Below, one piece after another: positions 7,904 through 16,309 of a stretch of DNA of 33,745 nt. The DNA comes from a virus. The stretch is taken from positions 1 to 33,745 of the IMG/VR virus record IMGVR_UViG_3300007734_000599; one strand, given 5' to 3'. Made by a program: the position numbers and the translations under genes. The notes beneath the pieces were generated by a model that made no database searches, was not told the origin of the DNA, and was given only the letters and a program-made list of their open reading frames with translations. Position 1 is the stretch's first letter, and each line of letters opens with the position of its first letter.

Positions 7904-8574
7904 GGAACCTGATGCGCAAGGCGTTGGCGGCCGAGATCAGTGGAACGGCGAGCGGATTCTCCGCCGTCATCACGGCCGAGACGATCGACCGAGACGGTGA
8001 GGTGTTGATACCCGCCGGCATGAACTCGAAGGAGTTCGACCGCAACCCTACGCTCTTCTGGAACCACGACTACGAGGAGCCGGTCGGCCGCGCGACTGGT
8101 CTGAAGCGTCGCGAGAAGGACATCGTTGGCGAGTTCGTCTTCGCGAAGCGTCCCGACGGATACTCGGGCGAGTTCTTCCCCGAGGTCGCCGCCGCGCTCG
8201 TCGGTCAGGGGATCGTGCGCGGTGTCTCGGTCGGATATGTGCCTGAGGAGGGAGGCACTCGGCGCGCGACGGACATCGACCGCAAGAAGTACGGGAGCGG
8301 TGTCCATACGATCTACTCGCGGTGGAAGCTCCTTGAGATCAGCCTCGCTCCGCTCCAGGCGAATCCGGACGCACTCATCACGGCCGTGCGCAAGAGCGTG
8401 CGTAGCGGAGCGATCTCCGAGGCCGCAGCCAAGAAGTGGTTCCGGATCGAGCCAGTCCGTCGGATCATCGTGACGGTCCCCGCGCTCTCATCCGAACCCG
8501 CGCGGAGGCCGATCGACATTCAAGCCGTCGTCCGTCGCGAGATCGACAGGTCGCGCGGCCGGCTCTGGGAGTGA
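7900..8574 (+). CDS. HK97-type prohead protease
   Basis: The 224-residue protein has the herpes/HK97 assembly protease landmarks: His56 in WNHDYEEPVG, Ser110 in RGVSVGY and Glu146 in LLEISLAP. It cleaves the scaffold part of the major capsid protein during head maturation. The ATG overlaps the MuF stop (ATGA), and the capsid gene follows after a 78-base gap. The C-terminal ~60 residues are variable and basic. Confidence 0.92.
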   Translation: MRNLMRKALAAEISGTASGFSAVITAETIDRDGEVLIPAGMNSKEFDRNPTLFWNHDYEEPVGRATGLKRREKDIVGEFVFAKRPDGYSGEFFPEVAAALVGQGIVRGVSVGYVPEEGGTRRATDIDRKKYGSGVHTIYSRWKLLEISLAPLQANPDALITAVRKSVRSGAISEAAAKKWFRIEPVRRIIVTVPALSSEPARRPIDIQAVVRREIDRSRGRLWE

Positions 8575-8652
8575 ACCCGGTTCTGCTACGGCGCGTGCCT
8601 GAAACGGAGCCTCGGGACGATCTTCCTCGGCCGACAGATACAGGAGCATGAG

Positions 8653-10023
8653 ATGAAGACCATGGAAATGAACCGCTTCACCGAGGCACTCGAGCGTGCC
8701 GGCCGCGTGAAGGGCGAGCAGGGCGTGATCGCCCAGAAGAAGCTGATCCTCGACAACTACATGATCGTCGACGAGAACGGAGTCGCCGTCGATCCGGAGA
8801 CGCTCGACATCACCATCGCGCCGGCTGCGGCCGCCCCGATGGAGGATTCCGCGAATCCCGCCGACCTCGAGCAGAAGATCGCGAAGAGCGTCCGCTCGGC
8901 GTTGTCGAACCGCTCGTTCCTCGAGCGTCCGATGTCGGTGACCGCCGAGCCGAAGGAATGGGACAAGGCGAAGGTGTACGGCCGTCTGAAGGCGTTCAAG
9001 TCGAAGGAGTCCGCGTACCGTTTCGGTGCGTTCTGCCTCGCCGCGATGGGCCACCAGAAGTCCGCCCAGTTCTGCAAGAACAACGGCATCCAGGTCAAGG
9101 CGCATTCGGAAGGCGTGAATACCGCCGGCGGATACCTCGTTCCCGACGAGTTCGAGAACGAGATCATCTCGCTTCGCGAGAACTACGGCGTCTTCCGCCG
9201 CAACGCGAAGGTCTACCCGATGTCGAGCGACACGCTCCGCATCCCGAAGCGTGCGAGCGGACTCACCGCGTACTTCGTCGGTGAGATCACCGCTGGCACG
9301 GAGTCGACTCAGACCTTCGACAATGTGAACCTCGTCGCGAAGAAGCTCATGTGCATCACGACCATCTCGAACGAACTTCTCGAGGACGCGATGGTGAACA
9401 TCGGAGACGACATCGCGAACGAGATCGCATACCAGTTCTCCTACAAGGAGGACGATGCGGGCTTCAACGGCGACGGAACCTCGAGCTACGGAGGCATCGT
9501 CGGCCTGAAGGGCGCGCTCTCCGACGCGACCTACCAGGTAAGCGACGGCGCGCAGACGGCCTACAGCGGCGTGACCTTCGCGGAGATCACGGCCGGCCTC
9601 AAGAAGCTCCCGCAGTGGGCGTTCCAGAGGAACAATGTCAAGATCTTCTGCTCGAAGAACGCCTATCACGGCGTGTTCGAGCGGCTCTGTGTCAACACCG
9701 TCGGCACGACGACCGCGAACGCGAACGGGACCGAGGTCGCACGCGGATTCGGAAGCCCGACCTTCCTCGGCATCCCCGTCGAGTTCACGCAGGTCATTCC
9801 GGTCACGGAATCGGCCGGCGCGGTCTTCGCGTACATCGGTGATCTCTCCCAGGCGTGCTTCTTCGGTGACCGCCGTTCGACCTCGGTCGCGTTCTCCGAT
9901 TCGGCACTCAATGCGTTCGAGCAGGACGAGCGTGTCGTCCGTGGAACCGAGCGGTTCGACATCGTTTGCGCGAATGTCGGCTCGTCGTCGGCCACCGGCG
10001 CGATGGTCAAGATGACGCTCTAA
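8653..10023 (+). CDS. Major capsid protein (HK97 fold)
   Basis: The 456-residue protein has an N-terminal scaffold-like, charged delta region of about 150 residues. The conserved HK97 start follows: GVNTAGGYLVPDEFENEI (Asn156 lies within it). Other landmarks are MSSDTLRIPKR, AYFVGEITAG, ISNELLEDAMVNIGDDIANEIA and FNGDGTSSYGGIVG. The upstream protease probably removes the delta region. An AGGAG lies about seven bases before the chosen ATG. Confidence 0.95.
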   Translation: MKTMEMNRFTEALERAGRVKGEQGVIAQKKLILDNYMIVDENGVAVDPETLDITIAPAAAAPMEDSANPADLEQKIAKSVRSALSNRSFLERPMSVTAEPKEWDKAKVYGRLKAFKSKESAYRFGAFCLAAMGHQKSAQFCKNNGIQVKAHSEGVNTAGGYLVPDEFENEIISLRENYGVFRRNAKVYPMSSDTLRIPKRASGLTAYFVGEITAGTESTQTFDNVNLVAKKLMCITTISNELLEDAMVNIGDDIANEIAYQFSYKEDDAGFNGDGTSSYGGIVGLKGALSDATYQVSDGAQTAYSGVTFAEITAGLKKLPQWAFQRNNVKIFCSKNAYHGVFERLCVNTVGTTTANANGTEVARGFGSPTFLGIPVEFTQVIPVTESAGAVFAYIGDLSQACFFGDRRSTSVAFSDSALNAFEQDERVVRGTERFDIVCANVGSSSATGAMVKMTL

Positions 10024-10042
10024 TCGGAAAGGAACCAACACC

Positions 10043-10453
10043 ATGAAGAGCAACAGCAAGATCGTCACCGGTGCTTTGTCAGCAACTAATGCTGGATCGG
10101 TGACCGCCCAGTTCGACTGCACGGGATACAACTTCGTGAAGATCGTTGCGTTCGGCAACACGACCCACCCTGCATCAACGCAGAACTGCACGATCGTCGA
10201 GTCGGAGACATCCGGCGGAACCACGACGAGCGCGATCACCCATGCGCAGATCACGCAGAACACGGCGGCGACGACGACATCCGGATCGAAGATGACATGG
10301 GCGATCCCCATGCAGGGTCGGAAGCCGTTCCTCACGGCGACTTTCACTTCTGCCGCAACCGGCCAACATTGGATCGTCGCCGAGATGTCCGATCCGTATG
10401 ACACGCTCAACAGCCGAATCCAGTCGGCCGTCGGCTCGTCCTACGGAATCTGA
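10043..10453 (+). CDS. Putative capsid decoration or virion protein
   Basis: The 136-residue protein is Thr/Ser/Ala-rich and looks all-beta (GALSATNAGSVTAQFDCTG; KPFLTATFTSAATGQHWIVAEM). It is not recognised. Its place immediately after the major capsid gene, inside the same transcription unit and before a terminator, suggests an abundant head-surface protein. A GGAAAGGA sequence precedes the ATG. Confidence 0.7.
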   Translation: MKSNSKIVTGALSATNAGSVTAQFDCTGYNFVKIVAFGNTTHPASTQNCTIVESETSGGTTTSAITHAQITQNTAATTTSGSKMTWAIPMQGRKPFLTATFTSAATGQHWIVAEMSDPYDTLNSRIQSAVGSSYGI

Positions 10454-10470
10454 TCCTCCTCTCCCTCGCA

Positions 10471-10510
10471 GGGACGGGCGCGCGGTCCTCGGGCCGCGCG
10501 TCTTGTTTTT
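10471..10510 (+). terminator. Rho-independent terminator after head genes
   Basis: The stem GCGCGCGG / CCGCGCGT with a TCCTCGGG-type loop is extended by wobble pairs to about 10 bp and followed by TTGTTTTT. It separates the head genes from the connector/tail genes. Confidence 0.85.
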
Positions 10511-10540
10511 CCGTGCTAGCATTCCGCCCAAGGAGGAAGC

Positions 10541-11686
10541 ATGCCACACACGGACGGGACAGACATGATGGAAGGCGCGCTACTAGTCGAGACTCTCGAA
10601 GGACTTCGTCTCGAGGATCACGCGGACGGCAGCATCCGCGCACTCGACATCGGGAACCTTCTCGAGAAGGTCGATCCGGACAAGGCGTGTCCGATGCTCG
10701 AGTATCTCGCCAGGAAGATCGCTCCGGAGGGAATGCTCCAGTTGACGGTGGCCGACTTCGACCAGATCGTCGGAGCCTACAAGTCGAGCAGGACCGATCC
10801 AGAGGCGATGCTCTTCCGCGACGGTCGCGTCTCGAGCCTCTGGAACCGAGCCAAACTCGGGGACGCGCTGAACCTCTGCGGATTCGAGATCGAGGGAGGA
10901 CTCGAAGGACATTCGTGGGGAACGGACGGTCTGCGAATCGGTGTCAGGGCGCGCCGGCGGTCGGCTCCGATTCCGTCCGTTCCGATGACCGATGTCGAGG
11001 CCATCATGTCGATGCCGCGCATCGCGTGGACCGAGACGATGGCTATGTGCGTCGAGGTCTGCGCGAAGCTCGGTATGCACTTCACGAAGTCAACCGGCGT
11101 GTTCTGGGGGCAATGCCTCGAGCGTATGCTCGAGAGGGCGGAGGAGCGCGGGACGAAGTATGTCCTTACGATCGACTACGATTCGATCTTCGATCCGCGC
11201 GATGTCGTGCGCCTCTGGCAGATCATGGAGCAGAATCCCGATATCGCCGCACTCTGCCCGACGCAGATATCGCGGGAAAAGAACGCGGTACTCGTCTCGA
11301 TCGAGGGAGTACAGACGATGGAGCGCGACGGTATCCCGATGATGCACATACCGACCGACCTCCTATGGCGGGAGGCGTTCCCGATCATCCACGGACACTT
11401 CGGCCTCACGATGATCCGGATGTCGGCCCTGAGGGACATTCCGCATCCGTGGTTCATCGGACATCCGAACGACGACGGAAGATGGCATGACGGGAAGACG
11501 GACGACGACATCCACTTCTGGAGACTCCTGCGGAAGCACGGCAAGAATGTGTGCATGACCCCGAAGGTGAAGATCGGTCACCTGCAACTCCTCATCACCT
11601 GGCCGACGGAGGATCTCGGCTGCCGTCACCAGTACCTGAAGGACTTCCATGCGGACGGGAGGCCCGACGGATGCCGGACCTACTGA
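10541..11686 (+). CDS. GT-A glycosyltransferase-like protein with N-terminal methyltransferase-like half
   Basis: The 381-residue protein has two parts. Residues ~30-140 resemble the C-terminal half of a class I methyltransferase (LDIGNLLEKV, LARKIAPEGMLQLTVADFDQIV, LNLCGFEIEGG), but the glycine-rich SAM motif is missing. Residues ~150-350 resemble a GT-A glycosyltransferase: YVLTIDYDSIFDP with the D-x-D at 212-214, HFGLTMIR, DDDIHFWRLL (321-330) and metal-type His347 in KIGH. The substrate could be capsid, tail or modified DNA; the structural-gene position favours a virion protein. It has a strong AAGGAGGAAGC ribosome-binding site and follows a terminator, so it probably opens a new unit. 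Confidence 0.7.
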   Translation: MPHTDGTDMMEGALLVETLEGLRLEDHADGSIRALDIGNLLEKVDPDKACPMLEYLARKIAPEGMLQLTVADFDQIVGAYKSSRTDPEAMLFRDGRVSSLWNRAKLGDALNLCGFEIEGGLEGHSWGTDGLRIGVRARRRSAPIPSVPMTDVEAIMSMPRIAWTETMAMCVEVCAKLGMHFTKSTGVFWGQCLERMLERAEERGTKYVLTIDYDSIFDPRDVVRLWQIMEQNPDIAALCPTQISREKNAVLVSIEGVQTMERDGIPMMHIPTDLLWREAFPIIHGHFGLTMIRMSALRDIPHPWFIGHPNDDGRWHDGKTDDDIHFWRLLRKHGKNVCMTPKVKIGHLQLLITWPTEDLGCRHQYLKDFHADGRPDGCRTY

Positions 11687-12003
11687 TCGTCCGAAAGCCG
11701 TTCGCGATCCATGATCCGTCGAGCGGACGGAGGGATCTCAGGCCCGGCACGATCGTCTCTCTCCCTTCGGAGTTCGCGGAGCAGTTCGTCCGGAGCGGAC
11801 ATCTCGAGCGCGTCGCGCCCGAGGCTCCGCTGTTCGCGCAGTCCACCGAAGCCGACCGCGAGCCGATCAAACGGAGGAGGAAGCGCGACGATGGCGACCG
11901 ACAGCAATCCCCTCACGACGCTCGCGGTGATGAAGGCGTGGATCGGCGCGACGACGACGACCGACGACGCGCAGATCCAATGGGCGATCAACGCCGCGTC
12001 TAG
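11671..12003 (+). CDS. Small unknown protein overlapping the connector gene
   Basis: The 110-residue protein begins MPDLLIVRKPFAIHDPSSG. Its first ~65 residues look like a genuine small beta protein (RPGTIVSLPSEFAEQFVRSGHLERV), typical of short phage head/connector-region proteins. The last ~37 residues are low-complexity and Arg/Asp-rich because they are read out of frame with the next gene, which it overlaps by 113 bases. The start overlaps the upstream stop by 16 bases. Function unknown. Confidence 0.65.
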   Translation: MPDLLIVRKPFAIHDPSSGRRDLRPGTIVSLPSEFAEQFVRSGHLERVAPEAPLFAQSTEADREPIKRRRKRDDGDRQQSPHDARGDEGVDRRDDDDRRRADPMGDQRRV

Positions 12004-12706
12004 GATCGTCCAGGCGTACTGCCGGCGGAACTTCACCGAGCAGCGGTACTACGAGATCAGGGACGGCAACGAGGCCGCGCGGATCGCGCTCTCGAACTAT
12101 CCCGTCTCGGTCGTCCGTTTCGTCGGAGTCGGGTGGGATTCGGTGATGACCGTCTCATCGACCGTTTCGACGGACACGGCCGCGACCGTCTCGGTCGACT
12201 CGGATCACCTCCACCTCTACCGGGTGACATCGACGGGAGCGGCGACATCGACTACTGCGACATTCGGATCGCACGATGTCACCTCGGAACTCGTATCCCA
12301 TGTCAACGGAGAGACTGGATTCTCCGCGAGCCTGATCCTCAATGTTCCGTCGGTCTATCTGCGGAAGCTCGGAGGACGGAGTCTCAGGAACGGTCCCGCC
12401 TATCTCGAGGCTCCAACGGATGCTCTCGAGGACTACCAGGTCGACCTCGACTCGGGGATCGTCTACGGCGAACTCCTGCGGGGACACCGTAGCCTCCTCG
12501 TCGACTATACGGCGGGATTCGCGACGATTCCGTCGGATGTCGAACAGGCGACCCTCCAGATCGCATCCCGTCTCTTCCGGCAGCGGAAGCGCGACACGGC
12601 GGTCGCGAGCGAATCGCTCGGAGGCTACTCCTATTCGCTTCGAGGGATCGCGGAAGTCGAGCAGTCCGAGCGGATGATGCTCGAGCCGTACAGGAGGAGA
12701 CGGTGA
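11891..12706 (+). CDS. Head-tail connector/adaptor protein (gp6-like)
   Basis: The 271-residue protein shows the connector pattern LTTLAVMKAWIG...DAQIQWAINAASRIVQAYCRRNF at the N-terminus. At the C-terminus it has YTAGFATIPSDVEQATLQIASRLFRQRKRDTAVASESLGGYSYS. Such adaptors form a ring under the portal. A central insert of about 110 residues (Thr/Ser-rich, beta-like) makes it longer than the usual ~100-200 residues. AGGAGGAAGCG precedes the ATG. Confidence 0.8.
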   Translation: MATDSNPLTTLAVMKAWIGATTTTDDAQIQWAINAASRIVQAYCRRNFTEQRYYEIRDGNEAARIALSNYPVSVVRFVGVGWDSVMTVSSTVSTDTAATVSVDSDHLHLYRVTSTGAATSTTATFGSHDVTSELVSHVNGETGFSASLILNVPSVYLRKLGGRSLRNGPAYLEAPTDALEDYQVDLDSGIVYGELLRGHRSLLVDYTAGFATIPSDVEQATLQIASRLFRQRKRDTAVASESLGGYSYSLRGIAEVEQSERMMLEPYRRRR

Positions 12707-13083
12707 GCATCGAATCACTCGTCTCCGAGTTCGGCACGACGCTCTACCTCTACCGCCCGACGGTCACGCGCTCGAGCGATGGTCGGATGCTGCGCACCTT
12801 CGCGCTCTCCTCGACCCTCACGGGATTCGTGCAGCCGAACGGACAGAGCGAGGACACGCGGAACGGACGGCAGAACTCGCGGACCGGATGCACGGTCTAC
12901 TTCTCTGGGTCGCAGGACATCAGGATCGAGGACGAACTCTCGTCGACCTCGAGCGGAGCCGGCGACCGTTGGCGCGTGACTGGCGCATGGAATCCCGGCG
13001 AGGTCAATCGGCTCGGCGGTTCGCATAGGCTGAACATGACGGTCGTCGACGCGGTGGAGGTCGCTCCGCAGGTGTCTCCATGA
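12703..13083 (+). CDS. Head closure/head-tail joining protein
   Basis: The 126-residue protein resembles small phage head-tail joining proteins: LYRPTVTRSSDGRMLRTF and a late GDRWRVTGAWNPGEVN. It would seal the connector beneath the portal. The GTG start overlaps the adaptor stop (GTGA). Identification rests on length, pattern and gene order. Confidence 0.65.
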   Translation: MSIESLVSEFGTTLYLYRPTVTRSSDGRMLRTFALSSTLTGFVQPNGQSEDTRNGRQNSRTGCTVYFSGSQDIRIEDELSSTSSGAGDRWRVTGAWNPGEVNRLGGSHRLNMTVVDAVEVAPQVSP

Positions 13084-13595
13084 GCGATCCGAAGGTCGAG
13101 ATCCGTCTCGGAGCGATCCTCTCGGCCGTCGAATCCGCGACGGTCGAGGCGATGAATGCGACGCTCCTGATCCTCGGAAAGACCGTGCGGACGACCCTCT
13201 CGCAGCCCGGTACGGGGCGGATCTACAGGATCTCGCGCGGAAGGAAGGCAGGACGGAACCTCCGCGCGCAGGGACTCCACCGCGCGTCCGCTCCGCTCAG
13301 GCCGCCGGCCGTGAACACGAACCGCCTGCGGGCATCGTGGACCGTCTCGACGGTCCCGCCCGTCGGTGGGCGCGTATCGTCGAAGGACGGATTCGTCGCC
13401 TCGAGGAAGGACGGATCACGCATCGTCCTCTCCTACGGATCGCGCGTCCCCTACGCACGGATGCTCGAGACGGGAACGCGTCGAATGAAGAAGCGGCCAT
13501 ACCTCGCCGTCGCCGTCCCGCTCGTCCGATCCGCCGCACCGAGGATCTTCGAGAAGGTCTTCCAGAGACGCTTCGGTCCGGGAGCGATCCTATGA
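13080..13595 (+). CDS. HK97 gp10-like neck/tail protein
   Basis: The 171-residue protein has the gp10-type ending VPYARMLETGTRRMKKRPYLAVAVP, preceded by KTVRTTLSQPGTGRIYR and a basic stretch. This family acts at the head-tail junction. ATG overlaps the previous stop (ATGA). Confidence 0.75.
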   Translation: MSDPKVEIRLGAILSAVESATVEAMNATLLILGKTVRTTLSQPGTGRIYRISRGRKAGRNLRAQGLHRASAPLRPPAVNTNRLRASWTVSTVPPVGGRVSSKDGFVASRKDGSRIVLSYGSRVPYARMLETGTRRMKKRPYLAVAVPLVRSAAPRIFEKVFQRRFGPGAIL

Positions 13596-13984
13596 GCGCG
13601 AAGGCGATCCTCGACGCGGTGCAGGTGCGCCTCATGGCTACCTCGTTCACGAACGGGACTCGGTACGCGTTCGGACAGGTCGAGGCGGACACCGCGCTCC
13701 CGCTCTTCGTCTGGGATGTCGAGCGTGCCGACACGACGAGCCTCTTCGGAGGTGCGGAGCGGTTCGAGGTAGTCCTCGCGTTCACGATCCACCAGTCCCC
13801 GTCCGACGGGGTTTCGATGCACACGATCTCGGCCGAGATCAAGGCGGCCATGTCCTCCGATCTCGCGGCGACCGGATTCGACCGCGTGTCCGTCCAGAGG
13901 ATCTCGAGCGGCACGCCGTCATACGATGACGACTCTTGGTCGATGACTGATCGGTACAGGGCCGTCGGCCACAGGACCAGTTAG
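13592..13984 (+). CDS. Tail completion/terminator-like protein
   Basis: The 130-residue protein has the alpha-beta pattern of tail terminator (Gp17/DUF3168-type) proteins: AKAILDAVQVRLMAT, ALPLFVWDVERADTTSLFGGAERFEVVLAFTIH and a late MTDRYRAVGH. It is expected to cap the tail tube before head joining. Assigned mainly by position before the tail tube gene. ATG overlaps the previous stop. Confidence 0.65.
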   Translation: MSAKAILDAVQVRLMATSFTNGTRYAFGQVEADTALPLFVWDVERADTTSLFGGAERFEVVLAFTIHQSPSDGVSMHTISAEIKAAMSSDLAATGFDRVSVQRISSGTPSYDDDSWSMTDRYRAVGHRTS

Positions 13985-13994
13985 GAGCGAATCA

Positions 13995-14456
13995 ATGCCA
14001 CAGACCTATCTCGTCGGGAACGATGGAGCGGTGACGATCTCGGTCGGAGGGACGACACACGACATCATCAAGGTGCAGACCTTCTCCCTCAACCTCTCCC
14101 GTCCATCGTTGAACCTGACGGGCTTCAACGACACGGGCGGCCGTCGCCGTCTCGGAATGCTCGATGCCACCGGAACGCTCAACGGAGTGGCGGGTGTCAA
14201 TGTGACCGGCTCGACCAATACGAGTTCGAGCTTCTTCCATTCGACCTTCTCCGATGCCGCGACGAACACGACGAACTCGCCAGCGGAACTCACCCTCACG
14301 CTCTACGATGGAGCGAGCACCTCAGACGCGAAGCTCGTCGCGAAGACGGTCCTCTACAACTTCGCCTTCAACTCGAACAAGCAGGGCGACTCGACCGTCT
14401 CCTGCAACTTCGAGAATGCCGACGGCGTGGCTCCCGTCCTGACCTGGCTCGTATGA
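13995..14456 (+). CDS. Major tail (tube) protein
   Basis: The 153-residue beta-rich protein (TFSLNLSRPSLNLTGFND; GTLNGVAGVNVTGST; DSTVSCNFENADG) has the size and pattern of a siphovirus tail tube subunit. It lies just before the tail assembly chaperone and tape measure genes. A moderate ribosome-binding site (AGGAGCGA) precedes its ATG. Confidence 0.82.
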   Translation: MPQTYLVGNDGAVTISVGGTTHDIIKVQTFSLNLSRPSLNLTGFNDTGGRRRLGMLDATGTLNGVAGVNVTGSTNTSSSFFHSTFSDAATNTTNSPAELTLTLYDGASTSDAKLVAKTVLYNFAFNSNKQGDSTVSCNFENADGVAPVLTWLV

Positions 14457-14722
14457 ACCATCCGAATGCGGCGACGATCTTCCAACCCAACGGGGACGAC
14501 TGGATCGTCACGATGGTCCTCGCGGATCGGACGATCCGCACCCGTCGCGTCACTCCCGGCTCGATCGGACGCGAGGAGGCGATCGCGTCCGCGCTGCGCG
14601 CCCAGAGGGTCTCGAGATCCGATCTCGTCGACCTCGCGGCGGCGCGCGTCGGTAGTTCCGCTAGGATGGAGGCCATCGACCGCGACGATCCGTTCGCGGC
14701 ATTGGTCCGGAGGCTCGCATGA
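14453..14722 (+). CDS. Small tail-region protein, unknown
   Basis: The 89-residue protein (DDWIVTMVLADRTIRTRRVTPGS then EEAIASALRAQRV) is not recognised. It sits between tail tube and tail chaperone with ATGA overlaps on both sides, so it is co-translated with them and probably concerns tail assembly. Confidence 0.65.
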   Translation: MNHPNAATIFQPNGDDWIVTMVLADRTIRTRRVTPGSIGREEAIASALRAQRVSRSDLVDLAAARVGSSARMEAIDRDDPFAALVRRLA

Positions 14723-15105
14723 ATCAGGTCGTCCCGTTCGGAGTGGATGTCGGAGGAAGGACCATCGAGGTCCGTCCTTTGACGGTGCGCGAGCGGATGC
14801 TCCTCGCGGAGCGGTTCGCGGAGTCGGAGCGGTCGAAGGCGATCGCGCTGTCGAAGTCCCTCTCCATGCCTCCGAAGGACGCGGCCGAGTTCGTCTCGGC
14901 GCGCGCGTCGGAGGCGGAGCGGATGTCCGCGTTCGTCATGTCGCTGTTCACGCTCGAGGGAGCGATGGCCGTTCTCCTCAAGGCGTGCGCCTCGCCATCC
15001 GATGCGGAGGCGATCGGATCGGCACTCGAGCCGGCGGCCGTCGGAAGGATCGCCGCCCGATGCCTGAACATCGCGGTTGCCGAGGACTCGCAGGGAAACG
15101 CCTGA
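14719..15105 (+). CDS. Tail assembly chaperone, short (G-like) product
   Basis: The 128-residue helical protein (VDVGGRTIEVRPLTVRERMLLAERFAE; AMAVLLKACASPSDAEAIG) lies just before the tape measure. This is the position of the lambda G/GT-type chaperone that binds the tape measure protein. It ends two codons after a slippery heptamer (15093-15099), so a longer -1 frameshifted form is expected. Confidence 0.82.
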   Translation: MNQVVPFGVDVGGRTIEVRPLTVRERMLLAERFAESERSKAIALSKSLSMPPKDAAEFVSARASEAERMSAFVMSLFTLEGAMAVLLKACASPSDAEAIGSALEPAAVGRIAARCLNIAVAEDSQGNA

Positions 15106-15278
15106 GGCCGCCGGCGGGACCGTCGGCGGCATCCGAGCGTGATCCGATCGCGGAGGCGCACCTCATCGCGAGGACGGCTCCGGGCCTCGGGAACCCGCTC
15201 GACCTGACCTGCGCGGAGTTCGACCGCCATCTCGACCTCTCGATGGCCGGCGGAGAGATCGGAGGCTTCCGATGCTAG
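14719..15278 (+). CDS. Tail assembly chaperone, long (GT-like) -1 frameshift product
   Basis: A -1 shift at GGGAAAC lets ribosomes skip the TGA at 15103-15105 and continue to the TAG at 15276-15278, adding 60 residues. The extension (for example DPIAEAHLIARTAPGLGNPL and CAEFDRHLDLS) looks like a genuine protein domain and is not preceded by a good independent start. In lambda-like phages the T part recruits the tail tube protein. The stop overlaps the tape measure start by 7 bases. Confidence 0.8.
15093..15130 (+). promoter_or_regulatory. Programmed -1 frameshift signal
   Basis: The heptamer G GGA AAC is exactly in the zero frame (15093-15099). Seven bases later a perfect 7-bp stem begins (GCCGCCG at 15107-15113, CGGCGGC at 15124-15130, 10-base loop). 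Slippery site plus hairpin at this spacing is the standard arrangement. Confidence 0.82.
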
Positions 15279-16309
15279 GTGGAGCCGGCGACATCGAACT
15301 ACGGATAACAGCCTCGTATGCTGTCCTCGAGGAGAAGCTGAAGGAGTCGACGCGGGTCGCGACGGCGAGCGGCCGCGAGGCGGGTATCTCCTATGCGCAC
15401 GAGTTCGAGTCCCAGGCGACCGGATGGCTCGACCGTGCTTCGGCTCAGATCAAGAACAAGCTCCGCGCGGCGACGAGTCCGCTCGCGCTAATCAACACGC
15501 TGTCGACCGCTCTCGAGTCGGCTGCGGAGGGAGCGGACATCGGGACGATCCTCGCGAACTCGATCAAGTCCGTTCCCGTCGCCGGCGCGATCTACGGAAT
15601 AGGCGAGGCACTCGGAGCGATCATCACGGGAGCCGCGCAGAAGGCGCAGGAGACGCTCGCGGCCGAGGCCGAGACGAAGCGGCTCGAGGAGCGGACGCGC
15701 ATCCTCAAGGCAAGCGCGGAGTCGGAGCGGAAGATCGTCGAGGAGACAGGCGCGGTCCGTCGGAAGATGGAGATCGAGGCGGCCCGTTCCGCCGGCGACG
15801 AGATACTCGCTCTCAGGAGGACGCAGGAGGACGAACTCGTCCGTCTGCGCGAGCAGACCGCTCGGCAGATCGAGGAGATAGAGAAGAAGGGTCGCTCGGC
15901 GGTATTCGAGGACGAGAAGAAGGCCGTCCGGGATCTCGAGGCGGAGCGTCGACGGGAGATCGAGCAGCGGTACTCGAACCAGATCGAGAGGGCGCGGATC
16001 GCGGCCGAGCGCGAGGAGCGCGACAGGGCCGAGCGAGAGGCGGCGGCCCAGAAGCGGAGGGACGCGGAGATCGCGCGCATCCGCAAGGAAGGCGAGCAGG
16101 AGATGGCCCGTCTCGAGCAGCAGCGTATGGGAGTCCTGAGCGCGGTCGGACAGACGAACACGGCGTTCGGGACATTCCGCTTCTCCGAGTACACCGATGC
16201 GGAGAAGAAGGAGATCGACCGCTCGATCCTGCAACAGATCATCGCGATCGGGAACCGCACGATCGCGCTCGTCGACGCGGTCCGTAGCGGCGGAGGAGGA
16301 TTCCAATGA
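15272..16309 (+). CDS. Short tail tape measure protein
   Basis: The 345-residue protein has a Gly/Ala-rich hydrophobic stretch at about 80-120 (SVPVAGAIYGIGEALGAII). This is followed by a long highly charged coiled coil (about 120-290, Glu/Arg-rich with many RxxE repeats). Tape measure proteins set tail length at about 1.5 angstroms per residue, which would give a tail near 50 nm. Position after the chaperone supports the call. ATG overlaps the frameshift product's TAG. Confidence 0.8.
   Translation: MLGGAGDIELRITASYAVLEEKLKESTRVATASGREAGISYAHEFESQATGWLDRASAQIKNKLRAATSPLALINTLSTALESAAEGADIGTILANSIKSVPVAGAIYGIGEALGAIITGAAQKAQETLAAEAETKRLEERTRILKASAESERKIVEETGAVRRKMEIEAARSAGDEILALRRTQEDELVRLREQTARQIEEIEKKGRSAVFEDEKKAVRDLEAERRREIEQRYSNQIERARIAAEREERDRAEREAAAQKRRDAEIARIRKEGEQEMARLEQQRMGVLSAVGQTNTAFGTFRFSEYTDAEKKEIDRSILQQIIAIGNRTIALVDAVRSGGGGFQ

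Noticed and set aside
8488-10410. 640-codon open frame on the minus strand over the capsid gene
   Set aside because: Mirror frame of a high-GC gene. The protein is low-complexity (Arg/Leu/Val/Glu/Asp-rich) and the plus strand encodes an unmistakable major capsid protein.
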